Origin: Symbiodinium natans | Taxonomy: Eukaryota; Sar; Dinophyceae; Suessiales; Symbiodiniaceae | NCBI GenBank assembly: GCA_905221605.1 | Contig: CAJNDS010002740.1 | Coordinates: 141,501-205,500 of the forward strand | Reading direction: 5' to 3' | Length of the DNA: 64,000 bases | Part shown: in pieces, positions 32,180 through 41,283 of the stretch | Layout: every line of letters starts with the position of its first letter | Numbering within the stretch: the stretch's first letter is position 1 | The notes under the pieces: model-generated | Database searches by the model: none | Seen by the model: only the letters and a program-made list of their open reading frames with translations | What the model was told of the DNA's origin: nothing | Position numbers and translations under genes: made by a program

Positions 32180-33304
32180 CTAGATAATCCGGGCATCGAT
32201 GATTTCGGCCACGGTCATGCTGTCCAACAATTTCAGCTTGTCAACTTCACCACTTGGGCGGACCGCGCGGACTTTCACCATCTGGCCCTTCGGAGGCGCG
32301 CTTTCCTCAGGGACAGGGGAGATTTGGGGTCAGATGGGGGCTTAAGGATTTAGGAGTTGAAGAGATGAAAACATCAGTAGCTTCTTGCTTCTGAGAACGA
32401 CATCCCAAAATCCTAAACCCTTTACTAGCCCTTAACCCTAAACCCTAAACCCTACGCTCGGAAACCCTTTAAGCACTTCCTGCAGTTGGGAGGGCCTTAG
32501 TGGGGCATTCATGTCTAGGGTACGGCAAGCGCGGCAAGTCCGTTTCGCGCCTTTCGCGTGACACCTTAGACCCTGAACCCTAAACCCAAACCCCTAAACT
32601 CTAAACCCTAACCCTAAACCCTAACCCTAAACCCTAACCCTAAACCCTAACCCTAAACCCTGTTACATTCAGACCTTCCTCCCCATGGCCCAAGCCTCTA
32701 CACAACCACACCCGAACCTCCATAAGCCTCTAAGCTCCAAACCCTACGTCTAAGTCCCATCGACCCGACACCGCACACCCTGCACACCCCACATCTCAAA
32801 CCCGGAAACATAAAAGATGAAAACTGCAACGGAACGCTCAACCCAGAACCCCCAAACCGAAAACACAAAAACACTAAACCCCTAAACCCCGCACCCCTAC
32901 ACCCCCAGACCCTAACCCTAAACCCCGAAAACCCCGCAAAAACCCACAAACCCTCAATCCCAACACTCCCCCCAAAAACCTTAAACCCTAAGCCTCCAAA
33001 ACCCTTAAAACCCAGACTCTCAAAAATCCTGCCAAAACCTGCGTCCACGGGGCAGCCTTGGTCGCCTCCCAGGGCTTCCTTGCAACTTTGAGAGACTCGA
33101 GGCTTGAAGGGTTTAGGGTTTAGGGTTTAGGGTTTAGGGTTTAGGGTTTAGGGTTTAGGGTTTAGGGTTGAGGGTTGAGGGCTGAGGGTTGAGGGTTGAG
33201 GGCTGAGGCTTGAGGGTTAGACCTTGGGCTGCTCTCCCTCTCTCTTCTTCTTCTACCCAGCGAAGAGCCCCTCGTGAGAGGAGCCCCCTCTCCGGCCCGC
33301 TGCT
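32180..33304 (-). CDS. multi-exon gene, 3' end, unknown function
   Basis: Exons 33039-33095 (SLKVARKPWEATKAAPWTQ), 32456-32479 (a 24-nt microexon, EVLKGFPS) and 32180-32305 (ESAPPKGQMVKVRAVRPSGE, later LKLLDSMTVAEIIDARII and TAG) join in phase 0 throughout. Donors CAG^GTTTTG and AGC^GTAGGG and acceptors AACTGCAG and CCCTGAG are canonical. An upstream island at 33233-33304 is open in two frames (LLSRGALRWVEEEERGRAAQ or an Arg/Ser-rich reading). No domain recognised. Confidence 0.62.
33110..33225 (+). repeat. TTTAGGG then TTGAGGG array
   Basis: A homogeneous TTTAGGG block passes into TTGAGGG and GCTGAGGG variants; intron of the 32180-33304 gene. Confidence 0.93.
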
Positions 33305-33309
33305 CTGTC

Positions 33310-33695
33310 TGGGTTTAGGGTTTAGGGTTTAGGGTTTAGGGTTTAGGGTTTAGGGTTTAGGGTTTAGGGTTTAGGGTTTAGGGTTTAGGGTTTAGGGTTT
33401 AGGGCTTAGTTTTAGGGTTTAGGGTTTAGGGTTTAGGGTTTTAGGGCTTTAGGGAGGGCTTAGGGTTAGGGCTTAGGGTTTAGGGTTTAGGGTTTAGGGT
33501 TTAGGGTTTAGGGTTTAGGGTTTAGGGTTTAGGGTTTAGGGTTTAGGGTTTAGGGTTTAGGGTTTTAGGGTTTAGGGTTTAGGGTTTAGGGTTTAGGGTT
33601 TAGGGTTTAGGGTTTAGGGTTTAGGGTTTAGGGTTTAGGGTTTAGGGTTTAGGGTTTAGGGTTTAGGGTTTAGGGTTTAGGGTTTAGGGTTTAGT
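33310..33695 (+). repeat. longest (TTTAGGG)n array in the window
   Basis: About 385 nt, more than 50 heptamers with few interruptions near 33405-33480. It is flanked on both sides by unique exon-bearing DNA, so it is interstitial and not a chromosome end. Confidence 0.97.
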
Positions 33696-33721
33696 GGTAT
33701 GCGAGTGAAATTTAGACACAC

Positions 33722-33774
33722 GTTTTGGCACATTGGCCACTTTGACGGGTCTTCGCACAGAGGCCCCCCGTGCC
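33722..33774 (-). CDS. single exon, unknown Cys-containing protein
   Basis: Acceptor GACTGAAACAG, 53 nt reading GTGGLCAKTRQSGQCAK, donor AAAAC^GTGTGTC. No family recognised. Confidence 0.45.
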
Positions 33775-33974
33775 CTGTTTCAGTCGTGGGCGTCGTGGTG
33801 GTCCCTCGTTTAGGGTGCTGCGGCTGAAGCGACTTAGCTCAGCAATACCCTAAACCCTGCAAAGAAATAGGATCTTCTTTGGAATCTGATTGCGAGCGCG
33901 GTCTAGGTATAACGAACCCTCGTATAAGCAGCATCTGCAACCCGCCTGAACCCCCTGAAGACTAAGCCCACTGT

Positions 33975-34173
33975 GGCCTTGTGGGTTAGATTTCTTTGTG
34001 TTTTCGCAGGGCTTAGGAATAATACTATTTGTGTTGGATGCAATCTGCACAATAGCAGGCATGAAACATCAAAAAGTACAAGATTTTTCCAGACACACTA
34101 AACCATCAAAGAACCGTAACAGATACATAGTTATTGATGCTATAACTCCGTCTAAAATAACCGTTTTGTAATT
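33975..34173 (+). CDS. AT-rich reading frame after a strong acceptor, unknown
   Basis: The tract TTTCTTTGTGTTTTCGCAG is followed by an open frame GLGIILFVLDAICTIAGMKH running to TAA near 34171. Its codons are A/T-ending, unlike the GC-rich exons around it, so it may be a transposon fragment or chance. Confidence 0.25.
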
Positions 34174-34218
34174 CAAGTATTCCCAGTAGGCTGACGGAAA
34201 ATAGTTTAAATCACTATA

Positions 34219-34325
34219 CGGGGGTTTAGGAAAATGGGGGACCCCTAGAATAGCCCCCCCCAAAGAGTAGGATTCCTTGATAGTAAGGAGCCCAATAAGG
34301 TACCCCCAATTTCGGAAACCACCAT
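34219..34325 (-). repeat. MITE family A, copy 6
   Basis: Ends GGGGGTTTAGGAAAATGGGG and GGTACCCCCAATTTCGGAAA. Confidence 0.8.
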
Positions 34326-34512
34326 GTCTTTAGTGGTAACTTTAACCTTACCAAACAGGAGGATTCACGAAACCCACGACTCCCGAAAAATGGGGGGTCA
34401 CAGCCAAAGAAATACACATTTAAAGGGGCTGTTGCGCATTTGGCTCTGCATTCTGCATATGTGGTATGACTGGCAGCCTCTTTACATGTGTATTTCTCTG
34501 GCCGTGACCATG

Positions 34513-34670
34513 TAGGGCTTAAGGCTTAAGGCTTAGGGCTTAGGGCTTAGGGCTTAGGGCTTAGGGCTTAGGGCTTAGGGCTTAGGGCTTAGGGCTTAGG
34601 GCTTAGGGCTTAGGGCTTAGGGCTTAGGGCTTAGGGCTTAGGGCTTAGGGCTTAGGGCTTAGGGTTTAGG
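34513..34670 (+). repeat. (TTAGGGC)n variant array
   Basis: About 22 perfect copies of GGGCTTA. Confidence 0.97.
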
Positions 34671-34695
34671 ATGGAGGGCTGAGGGTTTAGGAGAC

Positions 34696-34794
34696 CAGTT
34701 GAGGCCACTCAGCCCCAGACAGTGCTTGGGCGGCATCGACGATGTGGGACGGGTTCCCGCTTAAGGATCGCAACCAGGGAAGCTCTGCCAACGC
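34696..34794 (-). CDS. single exon, unknown protein
   Basis: Acceptor CTCCCAAG, 99 nt, phase 0-0, reading ALAELPWLRSLSGNPSHIVD then AAQALSGAEWPQL, donor CTG^GTCTCC. Belongs to a gene different from the one ending at 35073, because a stop lies between. Confidence 0.6.
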
Positions 34795-35072
34795 CTTGGG
34801 AGCATGTCAGTTCAGTTCGAGGCCTACTGCAGTCCATGCGCTCCCTTAACCCCTTCGGGGGATTCGGGGCTGTAGGATGTAGGGTTTAGGGCCTAAACCC
34901 TCAACCCTGAACGCCATAAACTCCCACGTAGGGTGTAGGGTTCAGGGTCCTTTTTGGGAGGACGGCACATAGGCCCCAATATCCTAAGCCCCCGACTTTA
35001 TCCATACCCCCTAAACTTAACCCTAAACCCTACACCCTAAACCCTAAACCCTAAACCCGAAACCCTAAACCC

Positions 35073-35170
35073 TTAGGGCGGGAAGGATCCTGGGGCCACG
35101 GCAAGGAGGTCCCCCAAGGTCTGCCCAAAGCCCTCGGCGATCTTTGGCGGAGTGCTGGGCTTGCCGGATC
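35073..35170 (-). CDS. terminal exon, unknown protein
   Basis: Acceptor GTGACCAG, then reading SGKPSTPPKIAEGFGQTLGD, LLAVAPGSFPP and TAA at 35073-35075. The stop lies at the edge of a CCCTAAA array (35010-35072). Confidence 0.6.
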
Positions 35171-35204
35171 CTGGTCACGCACAGCATCTTAGATATACTA
35201 TATA

Positions 35205-35431
35205 TATATATATGTATATATGTATATATATATATATGCATATTTATATCTATATTTATATTAATATTAATATTTATATTTGGATTTATATTTGTGTTTT
35301 TATTTGCTTTTATTTTCATTTATAGCTTAGCTATATATATGTATATATATATGTATATTTTTTATTTATATTTATATGTATATGCATATGTATATTTATA
35401 TTTATATTTATGTTTATGCTTATATTTACAT

Positions 35432-35512
<81 letters not shown>

Positions 35513-35525
35513 TATGTATGTTTGC
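35205..35525 (+). repeat. TATATA / TATTTA microsatellite
   Basis: Mixed TATATG, TATTTATAT and (TTTA)n. Similar tracts lie at 37133-37345, 39863-39892 and 40870-40945. Confidence 0.95.
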
Positions 35526-35576
35526 ATTTATATTTATGTATTTTTGTTTGATGGGGATTTTTACGGGGATTAGATT

Positions 35577-35649
35577 TGGGGGTTTCCGAAATTAGGGGTA
35601 CCTTCTTGGGGGGGTCAATATTAGGGGGCCCCAAATTTCGTAAACCCGC
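35577..35649 (+). repeat. MITE family A, short copy 7
   Basis: Both termini are intact (GGGGGTTTCCGAAATTAGGG and CCCCAAATTTCGTAAACCC) with an internal deletion. Confidence 0.8.
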
Positions 35650-35689
35650 ACTTAGGCAACCCTAAACATCAGAAATTCCGGCTGCTGCA

Positions 35690-35768
35690 CCTTGCTCGTG
35701 CAGTTCGAAGTCGTAGAGGGGCCGCGCAGCACGGCACAGGAAGAGGCGCGCCTCCAAGCCCGCCCGTG
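35690..35768. CDS. exon-like island, strand undecided
   Basis: Plus: TGCTCGTGCAG, then FEVVEGPRSTAQEEARLQAR and GTGAGG. Minus: ARLFLCRAARPLYDFELHEQ and G^GTGCAG. Both show good splice signals. Confidence 0.38.
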
Positions 35769-35829
35769 AGGGCTTCGGTGTTTAGGGGGCTGGGCTTGGG
35801 GGGTTTAGTTGTAAGGTTTAGTTAGGTGC

Positions 35830-37132
35830 TTAGGTTGGCATTGCAACGAATCGAAATTTGGGCAGACGCCTGCAGCTATTGGTGGTGAAGGTAGATAACT
35901 CGGCGCAGCAATGCGGCGGTAAGACCTGGGAGGCCTGCAAAAAGTACTGTATGATCAGGGTTAGTTTGGGCGGTTTGGGGTTTGGGGTTTTGGGGTTGCG
36001 GGCGGGGTTTTAGGGCCAACCGTGTAGGAACAGATGACATTGGCCAGGCCTGCGCCAGCGGTTGAAGCGGACCCAACTCCATCTTGGTCGGTTTCACGTT
36101 CAAGCTGCCTGGCATTCATTCGGCTGGCGACTGTCAGGGACTTTGGGTGTTGGGGCTTCGGCCTGAAACACTAAAGGTTAGGCAGCTAGGTTTTGAGGGC
36201 TTGCGAAGAAAAGCACATGCAGCTGGACTTCCACCATGTTAAACCTTGCAACTGCTGCAACAACCTAAACCACAAACCCCAAATACACCCTACACCCTGA
36301 ACCCTAAACCCTAAACCCCAAACCCCAAACCCTAAACCCTAAACCCTAAACCCTAAACCCTAAACCCTAAACCCTAAACCCTAAACCCTGCATCCAGGCC
36401 GCCTAGCTGTGCCTTCAGCTGGTCCGGCGAGGCGTCGGCCACCTCCAGGACCAGCCGGGCCTGCCATGTAGGCTCTTCCTATTCAGGTCGCCCCGCGGCC
36501 CGATGAACCCCTACACAAGCTTAAGGCCTTGTTTAGGGTTTAGGGTTTAGGGTTTAGGGTTTAGGGTTTAGGGTTTAGGGTTTAGGGTTTAGGGTTTAGG
36601 GTTTAGGGTTTAGCAATTACCAGCCTTCTGGTTGACTTCCAGGAGCTCCCGCAGAGGCAGGCTGTTCAACGAGATGCTTGGCACATCTGCAAGCACGAGG
36701 ATGTTCGGATCCTTGGGGCTCCACGTTTGCTGCGAGGGTTTAGGGTTTAGGGTTTAGGTTTTAGGGTTTGGGGTTTAGGGTTTGGGGTTTAGGGTTTAGG
36801 GTTGGGGGTTGAGTGCGACCTCTGAGCCTGTGAGGTGGGCGGGGGAGCGGGGGGGAGGGGGGAGGGGGGGGGGGGAGGTTTGGGGCATGCACCTGACGCA
36901 GCGCGCGCAGGAGGTCTTGCAGGTTGTCGGAGATCTTGTTGGGAACGTCACCTGAGCCGAGCCCTAAACCCTAAACCCTAAACCTAACCCAAACCCCAAA
37001 CCCTAAACCCTACACCGCTAAAAAAGGAGCCTCGGGCCGGTGTAGCTCAAACTCATTTCAAGCCACCGTTCAGCCAGTACCTTGGCCAGGCGCAGTTCGA
37101 AGCGAGCTGAAGCAACCTCCCCAATCAATATA

Positions 37133-37180
<48 letters not shown>

Positions 37181-39863
37181 CATACATATATATATACAAT
37201 ATATATATATACACATATATATATATATAGCACACAGATATATATATAATATATATATATATATACACTATATATATATATATGTTATACATATATATAT
37301 ATATATATATACACATAGATATACACACATATATATATATGGTACCCCCCCCCCGAGTTATCCACACCTTTTCTGCTTGTTTTGTGTTTTTCTTGTTATG
37401 GCACTGCGTATTTCTTTTTTTCGTTCGTAATTTGTTTTCTTTGAGAGACGGTTCTAGAGTGCATAGTGTACTTAAATTTCAAGGCCTCAATGGTCAAGCG
37501 CGATGAGGGACAAGGAGTATTGAAGTTCAATGCTCCGGATTGAACTTCAATACTCCGGGATTCAAGATTCAAGATTCAAGGTTCCCGGGAAAAGTTCACC
37601 CGGGATCTTGAACCCAGGGTCCGGAAGTATTGAACTTCAATCCGGGGTATTGAACTTCAATACTGGGGACCCTGGATTCAAGATCCCGGGGAAACTTTTC
37701 CCTGGAACCTTGAATCTTGAATCTTGAATCCCGGGGTATTGAAGTTCAATGCTCCGGATTGAACTTCAATACTCCGGGATTCAAGATTCAAGATTCAAGG
37801 TTCCCGGGAAAAGTTCACCCGGGATCTTGAATCCAGGGTCCCGAAGTATTGAACTTCAATCCGGGGTATTGAACTTCAATACTGGGGACCCTGGATTCAA
37901 GATCCCGGGGAAACTTTTCCCTGGAACCTTGAATCTTGAATCTTGAATCCCGGAGTATTGAAGTTCAATGCTCCGGATTGAAGTTCAATACTCCGGGATT
38001 CAAGATTCAAGATTTAAAGTTTTTAGAGAAAAGTTTCCCCGGGATCTTGAATCCAGGGTCCCGAGTTTGAAGTTCAATCCAAAGCCAAAGGGCTTTTCGG
38101 AGATTATCTCTAATCCCCTGACGGGGTTACCTCTATAGGGTTTAGCCCTATAGGGTCCAAGCTTTAAGAATTACCCGAAACCCTTCAGGGTCAGAACCCT
38201 AAAACCCTTGAGGGATCTAGAGATTGGAAGGCTGCAGTCCTAAATGTGCTGAAACCATAATTAGACTATTTAAATGGGCCGGGCCGTTTCCCAAAATACC
38301 TATTTTGTTTCAAAATTTCAAGGATTGGAAGGAATGTACGGATTGTTAAAAAATCAAAAGGGCCGGGCATTTCCCAAAAGAAATTATTTTTCAAGATTTT
38401 ACGGATTTTAAAGTATCTAAGTGGCCTTTTACATTCCTTAACATCCTTAAAATGTTGAAAGCCAGAGGCCTCTCAATATTTTAAGGAGTTTATAGGGTTT
38501 TCAAGAATTGAAGGGTCTTTGTAAATTCGTTAAAATCCTTGAAGCTTTAACAGGGGAAAGAGAAACATCAAATAGTACGTAAAGGTGAGTCGTACACAGG
38601 GTTATAAGGTTCTCATCCTATAGGTAATACCTCAACCTTAAACCATAAACATGTGAACCCTATAGGCCTATAGGGTTTAAACCCTATCGGGCTAACCCCG
38701 TGAGGGCTTTAGAGATAACATTTTTGGGTTTTAAAGGTTTAAAAGACTAAGGTCTGGGCATGTATACCTTCAGAGCCTATAGGGCTACAACCTTTGAGGC
38801 TTTTAGAGCCCCATAGGCTTTCAGGGTTCTGACCCAAAAGGGCTTGGGATTTAGATTCAAATGCCTAAGCCGTAAGCCCTTACGGTTTATCTCCATGGGC
38901 TTATAAACCTTTAAGACCCCTAAACTTTTGAACCCGATACATGGTGTGGGCACTTATTCTGCTTATTCTTTGCATTTCCACCAAGCCCTAAAAAACAGAG
39001 GCATAACCATGTGGGTTTTAGGTTTAGGGAAAAAAGCCTCAAGCCTGATAGGGTTTTTCAGGCTCTAATCCTACAGGCAATGCCTAAACCTAAAGCCCCA
39101 AACTGTTGAACCCTATAGGCCTATAGGGTTTAAACCCTATCAGGCTAACCCCGTGAGGGCTTTAGAGATACCTTGAAAAACCCTAAAACTTTAGACTTTA
39201 TGGGATTTAAAGGTTTGAAAACCTAAGGTCTGGGCATGTATACCTTCGGCGCCTATGCGGTTAAAACTTTTCAGCCTTGTATAGCCCTATAGGCTTTCAG
39301 GGTTCTGACCCTAAAGGGTGCAGGTTTAGATGCCTAAACCGTAAACCCTTAAGGTTTAAACTCTATAGGCTTAGGTTTAAACACCTAGATCCTAAAATCT
39401 TCAAACCTAATAACCGTATAGGATTAAAGGTTAAGGGTTTAATTGCTTAACCTTGAAACCCTATGGATCTAAAGGTTCAGGTTCAGGTTTAACCCTAAAC
39501 CCTATCGGCTTTAAGCCCTAAACCCTATAGGGTTTCGGTGCCTCTCTTTTTATAAGACTTAAACCTGAACCGATAAGGGGTTTAGAGATTTAGCCCTGAA
39601 AAGAAAGCCTTTGCAAAAAAACAGGGAGCGCAGCGGAGCGGAAGGGAGGGGAGGGGAGAAGGTCGCTGCGCCCAGTGTTTGGACAGATGGAGAGGACTCG
39701 ACATCTCAAGGATTGCATGCATTTACGTTATGTAGGGATTTGGGCTATTGGAGGAGGGGGGGGAGTTCAGGGGTCACCGCGGCCCGTGAACGATCTAATT
39801 GGCTCGCAACCACAAAAAGCGTGGATAACCACAAAAAGCGTGGATAACCCGGGGGGGGGTAGC

Positions 39864-39896
<33 letters not shown>

Positions 39897-40097
39897 CAAC
39901 CATACTAGTATATCTCTTTTCCAGTAATTCTAGTCTTTGACAAGCTTGGGCTTGAACCGAGCTAGGGCTGGATGTCTCTGCATCCCTGCCACACTTCCTC
40001 AAAGCCGTTCACCCGCCGCATCTGGATGAACCGGCCGGCCGCCACCATGAGCGCGGTCTTCCCGATGCCCTTGCTCCCCGACAGTGTCACAAGGCGC
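35830..40097 (-). CDS. probable STAND/NB-ARC type P-loop NTPase (partial, seven exons)
   Basis: Minus-strand exons 39995-40097, 37053-37116, 36893-36951, 36621-36729, 36387-36474, 36021-36108 and 35830-35934 (stop) agree in phase at all six junctions. The first reads [20 protein letters not shown], a Walker A P-loop (GxxGxGKT). Next come EVASARF-type helix [14 protein letters not shown] and [16 protein letters not shown]. Then [20 protein letters not shown] has a Walker B-like strand (ILVLADV), followed by [20 protein letters not shown]. The order P-loop, helices, hydrophobic strand fits NACHT/NB-ARC ATPases, which are signalling switches. Joining the P-loop exon across 2.9 kb of repeats is inference. 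Donors include GTAATT, GTGCAT and GTTTGAG; one intron starts at GTTTAGGG. Confidence 0.62.
36290..36386 (-). repeat. (CCCTAAA)n array
   Basis: About 13 heptamers that abut the exon 36387-36474; the donor is its first GTTTAGGG on the sense strand. Confidence 0.95.
36533..36614 (+). repeat. (TTTAGGG)n array
   Basis: Eleven heptamers in the intron between exons 36621-36729 and 36387-36474. Another array is at 36735-36810. Confidence 0.95.
37133..37345. repeat. (TA)n-rich microsatellite
   Basis: TATATA with occasional CA and AC. It lies just upstream (sense) of exon 37053-37116, whose acceptor is GATTGGGGAG. Confidence 0.95.
37513..38075 (+). repeat. 219-bp satellite of internal inverted repeats
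   Basis: Two full units (starting about 37516 and 37735) and part of a third. Each contains TATTGAAGTTCAATG, GGATTCAAGATTCAAG and their complements, so a unit can fold into nested hairpins. It sits in the long intron proposed for the P-loop gene. Confidence 0.95.
38076..39600. repeat. CCTATAGGG-type diverged repeats, ~450-bp duplication
   Basis: CCTATAGGCCTATAGGGTTT then CTAACCCCGTGAGGGCTTTAG occurs at about 38656 and 39109. AAGGTCTGGGCATGTATACC occurs at about 38750 and 39224. The sequence is AT-richer than the exon regions and no gene was seen. Confidence 0.75.
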
Positions 40098-40109
40098 CTC
40101 AACAGGGTT

Positions 40110-40182
40110 TCGGGCTTAGGGTTTGGGGTTTAGGGTTTAGGGTTTAGGGTTTAGGGTTTAGGGTTTAGGGTTTAGGGTTTAG
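40110..40182 (+). repeat. (TTTAGGG)n array
   Basis: About ten heptamers between two minus-strand genes. The stop codon TAA of the right-hand gene is read from the CCCTAAA at its edge. Confidence 0.95.
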
Positions 40183-40858
40183 GGCCCTGGAGAGAAGTCC
40201 CATTGCTCCTCCGTTGCGGGACTGTAAATACGTGGAGGAGGGTTTTCTTCACATGAAGCAGGGTTTACATTTCTTGTACCCCCAAAAGACGCCCCATTTT
40301 TACACTCACCAATTTTAAAAAGGAACCTTCTATACACTCACCAATAACAGTAATATAAACCCTCCTTCAACATGAAACAAGCCTGCCCCTATATGGGGGT
40401 TTACGAAAATGAGGGACCCTTCATATAACCCCTAAATAGTGAGATTGACAATCAGGACCCCAAGAAGGTACCCCGAATTTCGGAAACCCCCCATATTTAG
40501 GAACCAGCAAAACAGGCTCAAAAACTTGAACAAAACCCGGGTCGAAGTGATCAGCCTGGTCCTCAAATGACAGAGAAGCCGCCAGATGTCGACCTGCGCA
40601 ACGTTGGGATGTTCCCCCCTTAGACTATCAGCTCCTTAATAGGGATTGTAATAGGGGGGGGGAGGGGGGTACTTTCATAATCGGGGTACTATAATCCCTG
40701 TTAAGGACTGTTTTTAATGGGGGGGAACATCCCAATGCACAACTTGAAAAGACCTTTTCGGAAGATGCAGGAAACGCGGAAGAGACACTCTTCAAGGAAA
40801 GCGCAAAATCTTTCAAGGCTACTTTCGTGGGGCCGATATGCATCCTATGTCTACACAT
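40179..40858 (-). CDS. small four-exon gene whose three introns are three MITEs
   Basis: Exons 40744-40858, 40472-40593, 40342-40388 and 40179-40221 join in frame into about 109 residues. Readings: MHIGPTKVALKDFALSLKSV, LAASLSFEDQADHFDPGFVQ then FEPVLLVPKYG, ACFMLKEGLYYCY, and PATEEQWDFSPGP with TAA. Intron 1 (40594-40743) is a family B MITE, intron 2 (40389-40471) lies in a family A MITE, intron 3 (40222-40341) in a family H MITE. Splice sites are GTTGTG..GCGCAG, GTACCT..ATATAG and GTGAGT..TTACAG. The start may instead be an internal exon after CATAG. Function unknown. Confidence 0.62.
40254..40370 (-). repeat. MITE family H, copy 1 (intron 3 of the four-exon gene)
   Basis: Terminal inverted repeats GAAGCAGGGTTTACATTT and TATAAACCCTCCTTC. 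The duplicated internal motif GGTGAGTGTA (sense) includes the donor. A longer copy is at 50074-50400. Confidence 0.8.
40394..40494 (-). repeat. MITE family A, copy 8 (intron 2 of the four-exon gene)
   Basis: Best-preserved copy: TATGGGGGTTTACGAAAAT and CGAATTTCGGAAACCCCCCA. The sense donor GGG^GTACCT lies inside its terminus. Confidence 0.85.
40604..40735 (-). repeat. MITE family B, copy 1 (intron 1 of the four-exon gene)
   Basis: Perfect ends TTGGGATGTTCCCCC and GGGGGAACATCCCAA with imperfect flanking duplication TGCGCAACG/TGCACAACT. Internal CTATAATCCCTGTTAAGGAC is palindromic with GTCCTTAATAGGGATT-type sequence. Confidence 0.88.
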
Positions 40859-41283
40859 CGCATATTAAATAAATAAATATACATATATATATATATATGT
40901 GTGTAATATGTAATATGTATATATATATATACACATATATGCAACGCCTTTGTAATGCGTTGGCGTTAGCATTTAGGGTTCAGGGATGGGCGGCATGTTG
41001 GCTGGTCGTTTCGTGCGCGGCTCATCCACTCCGGCTCGGCGTGTGCTCTCGAACAGCTACTCTACCCTGCCAGCCGTTGGAGGAATACTGCCTGTACCTC
41101 CGTGGCCATTTTTGTCTTCAAACGGAAACTGGGATCATCAGACCTGAGTCCATGTGCACCAAAAGTCTGAAGCCCCCATTCGCAAAATCAAAGTGGCGCG
41201 TGAGTGCGTCCTACTCTATTTTTTGGGGGTGATGGAAACTGAGAGGAACCTAAATGAGACGAACCTCTCAAAGTCTGCTCTCT

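Noticed and set aside
33310-33695. Chromosome end (true telomere)
   Set aside because: The array is internal, flanked by unique exon-bearing DNA on both sides, and similar arrays occur in both orientations through the window.
35144-35551. Open frame of mostly Tyr/Ile/Leu residues
   Set aside because: Translation of TATATA/TTTATA microsatellite.
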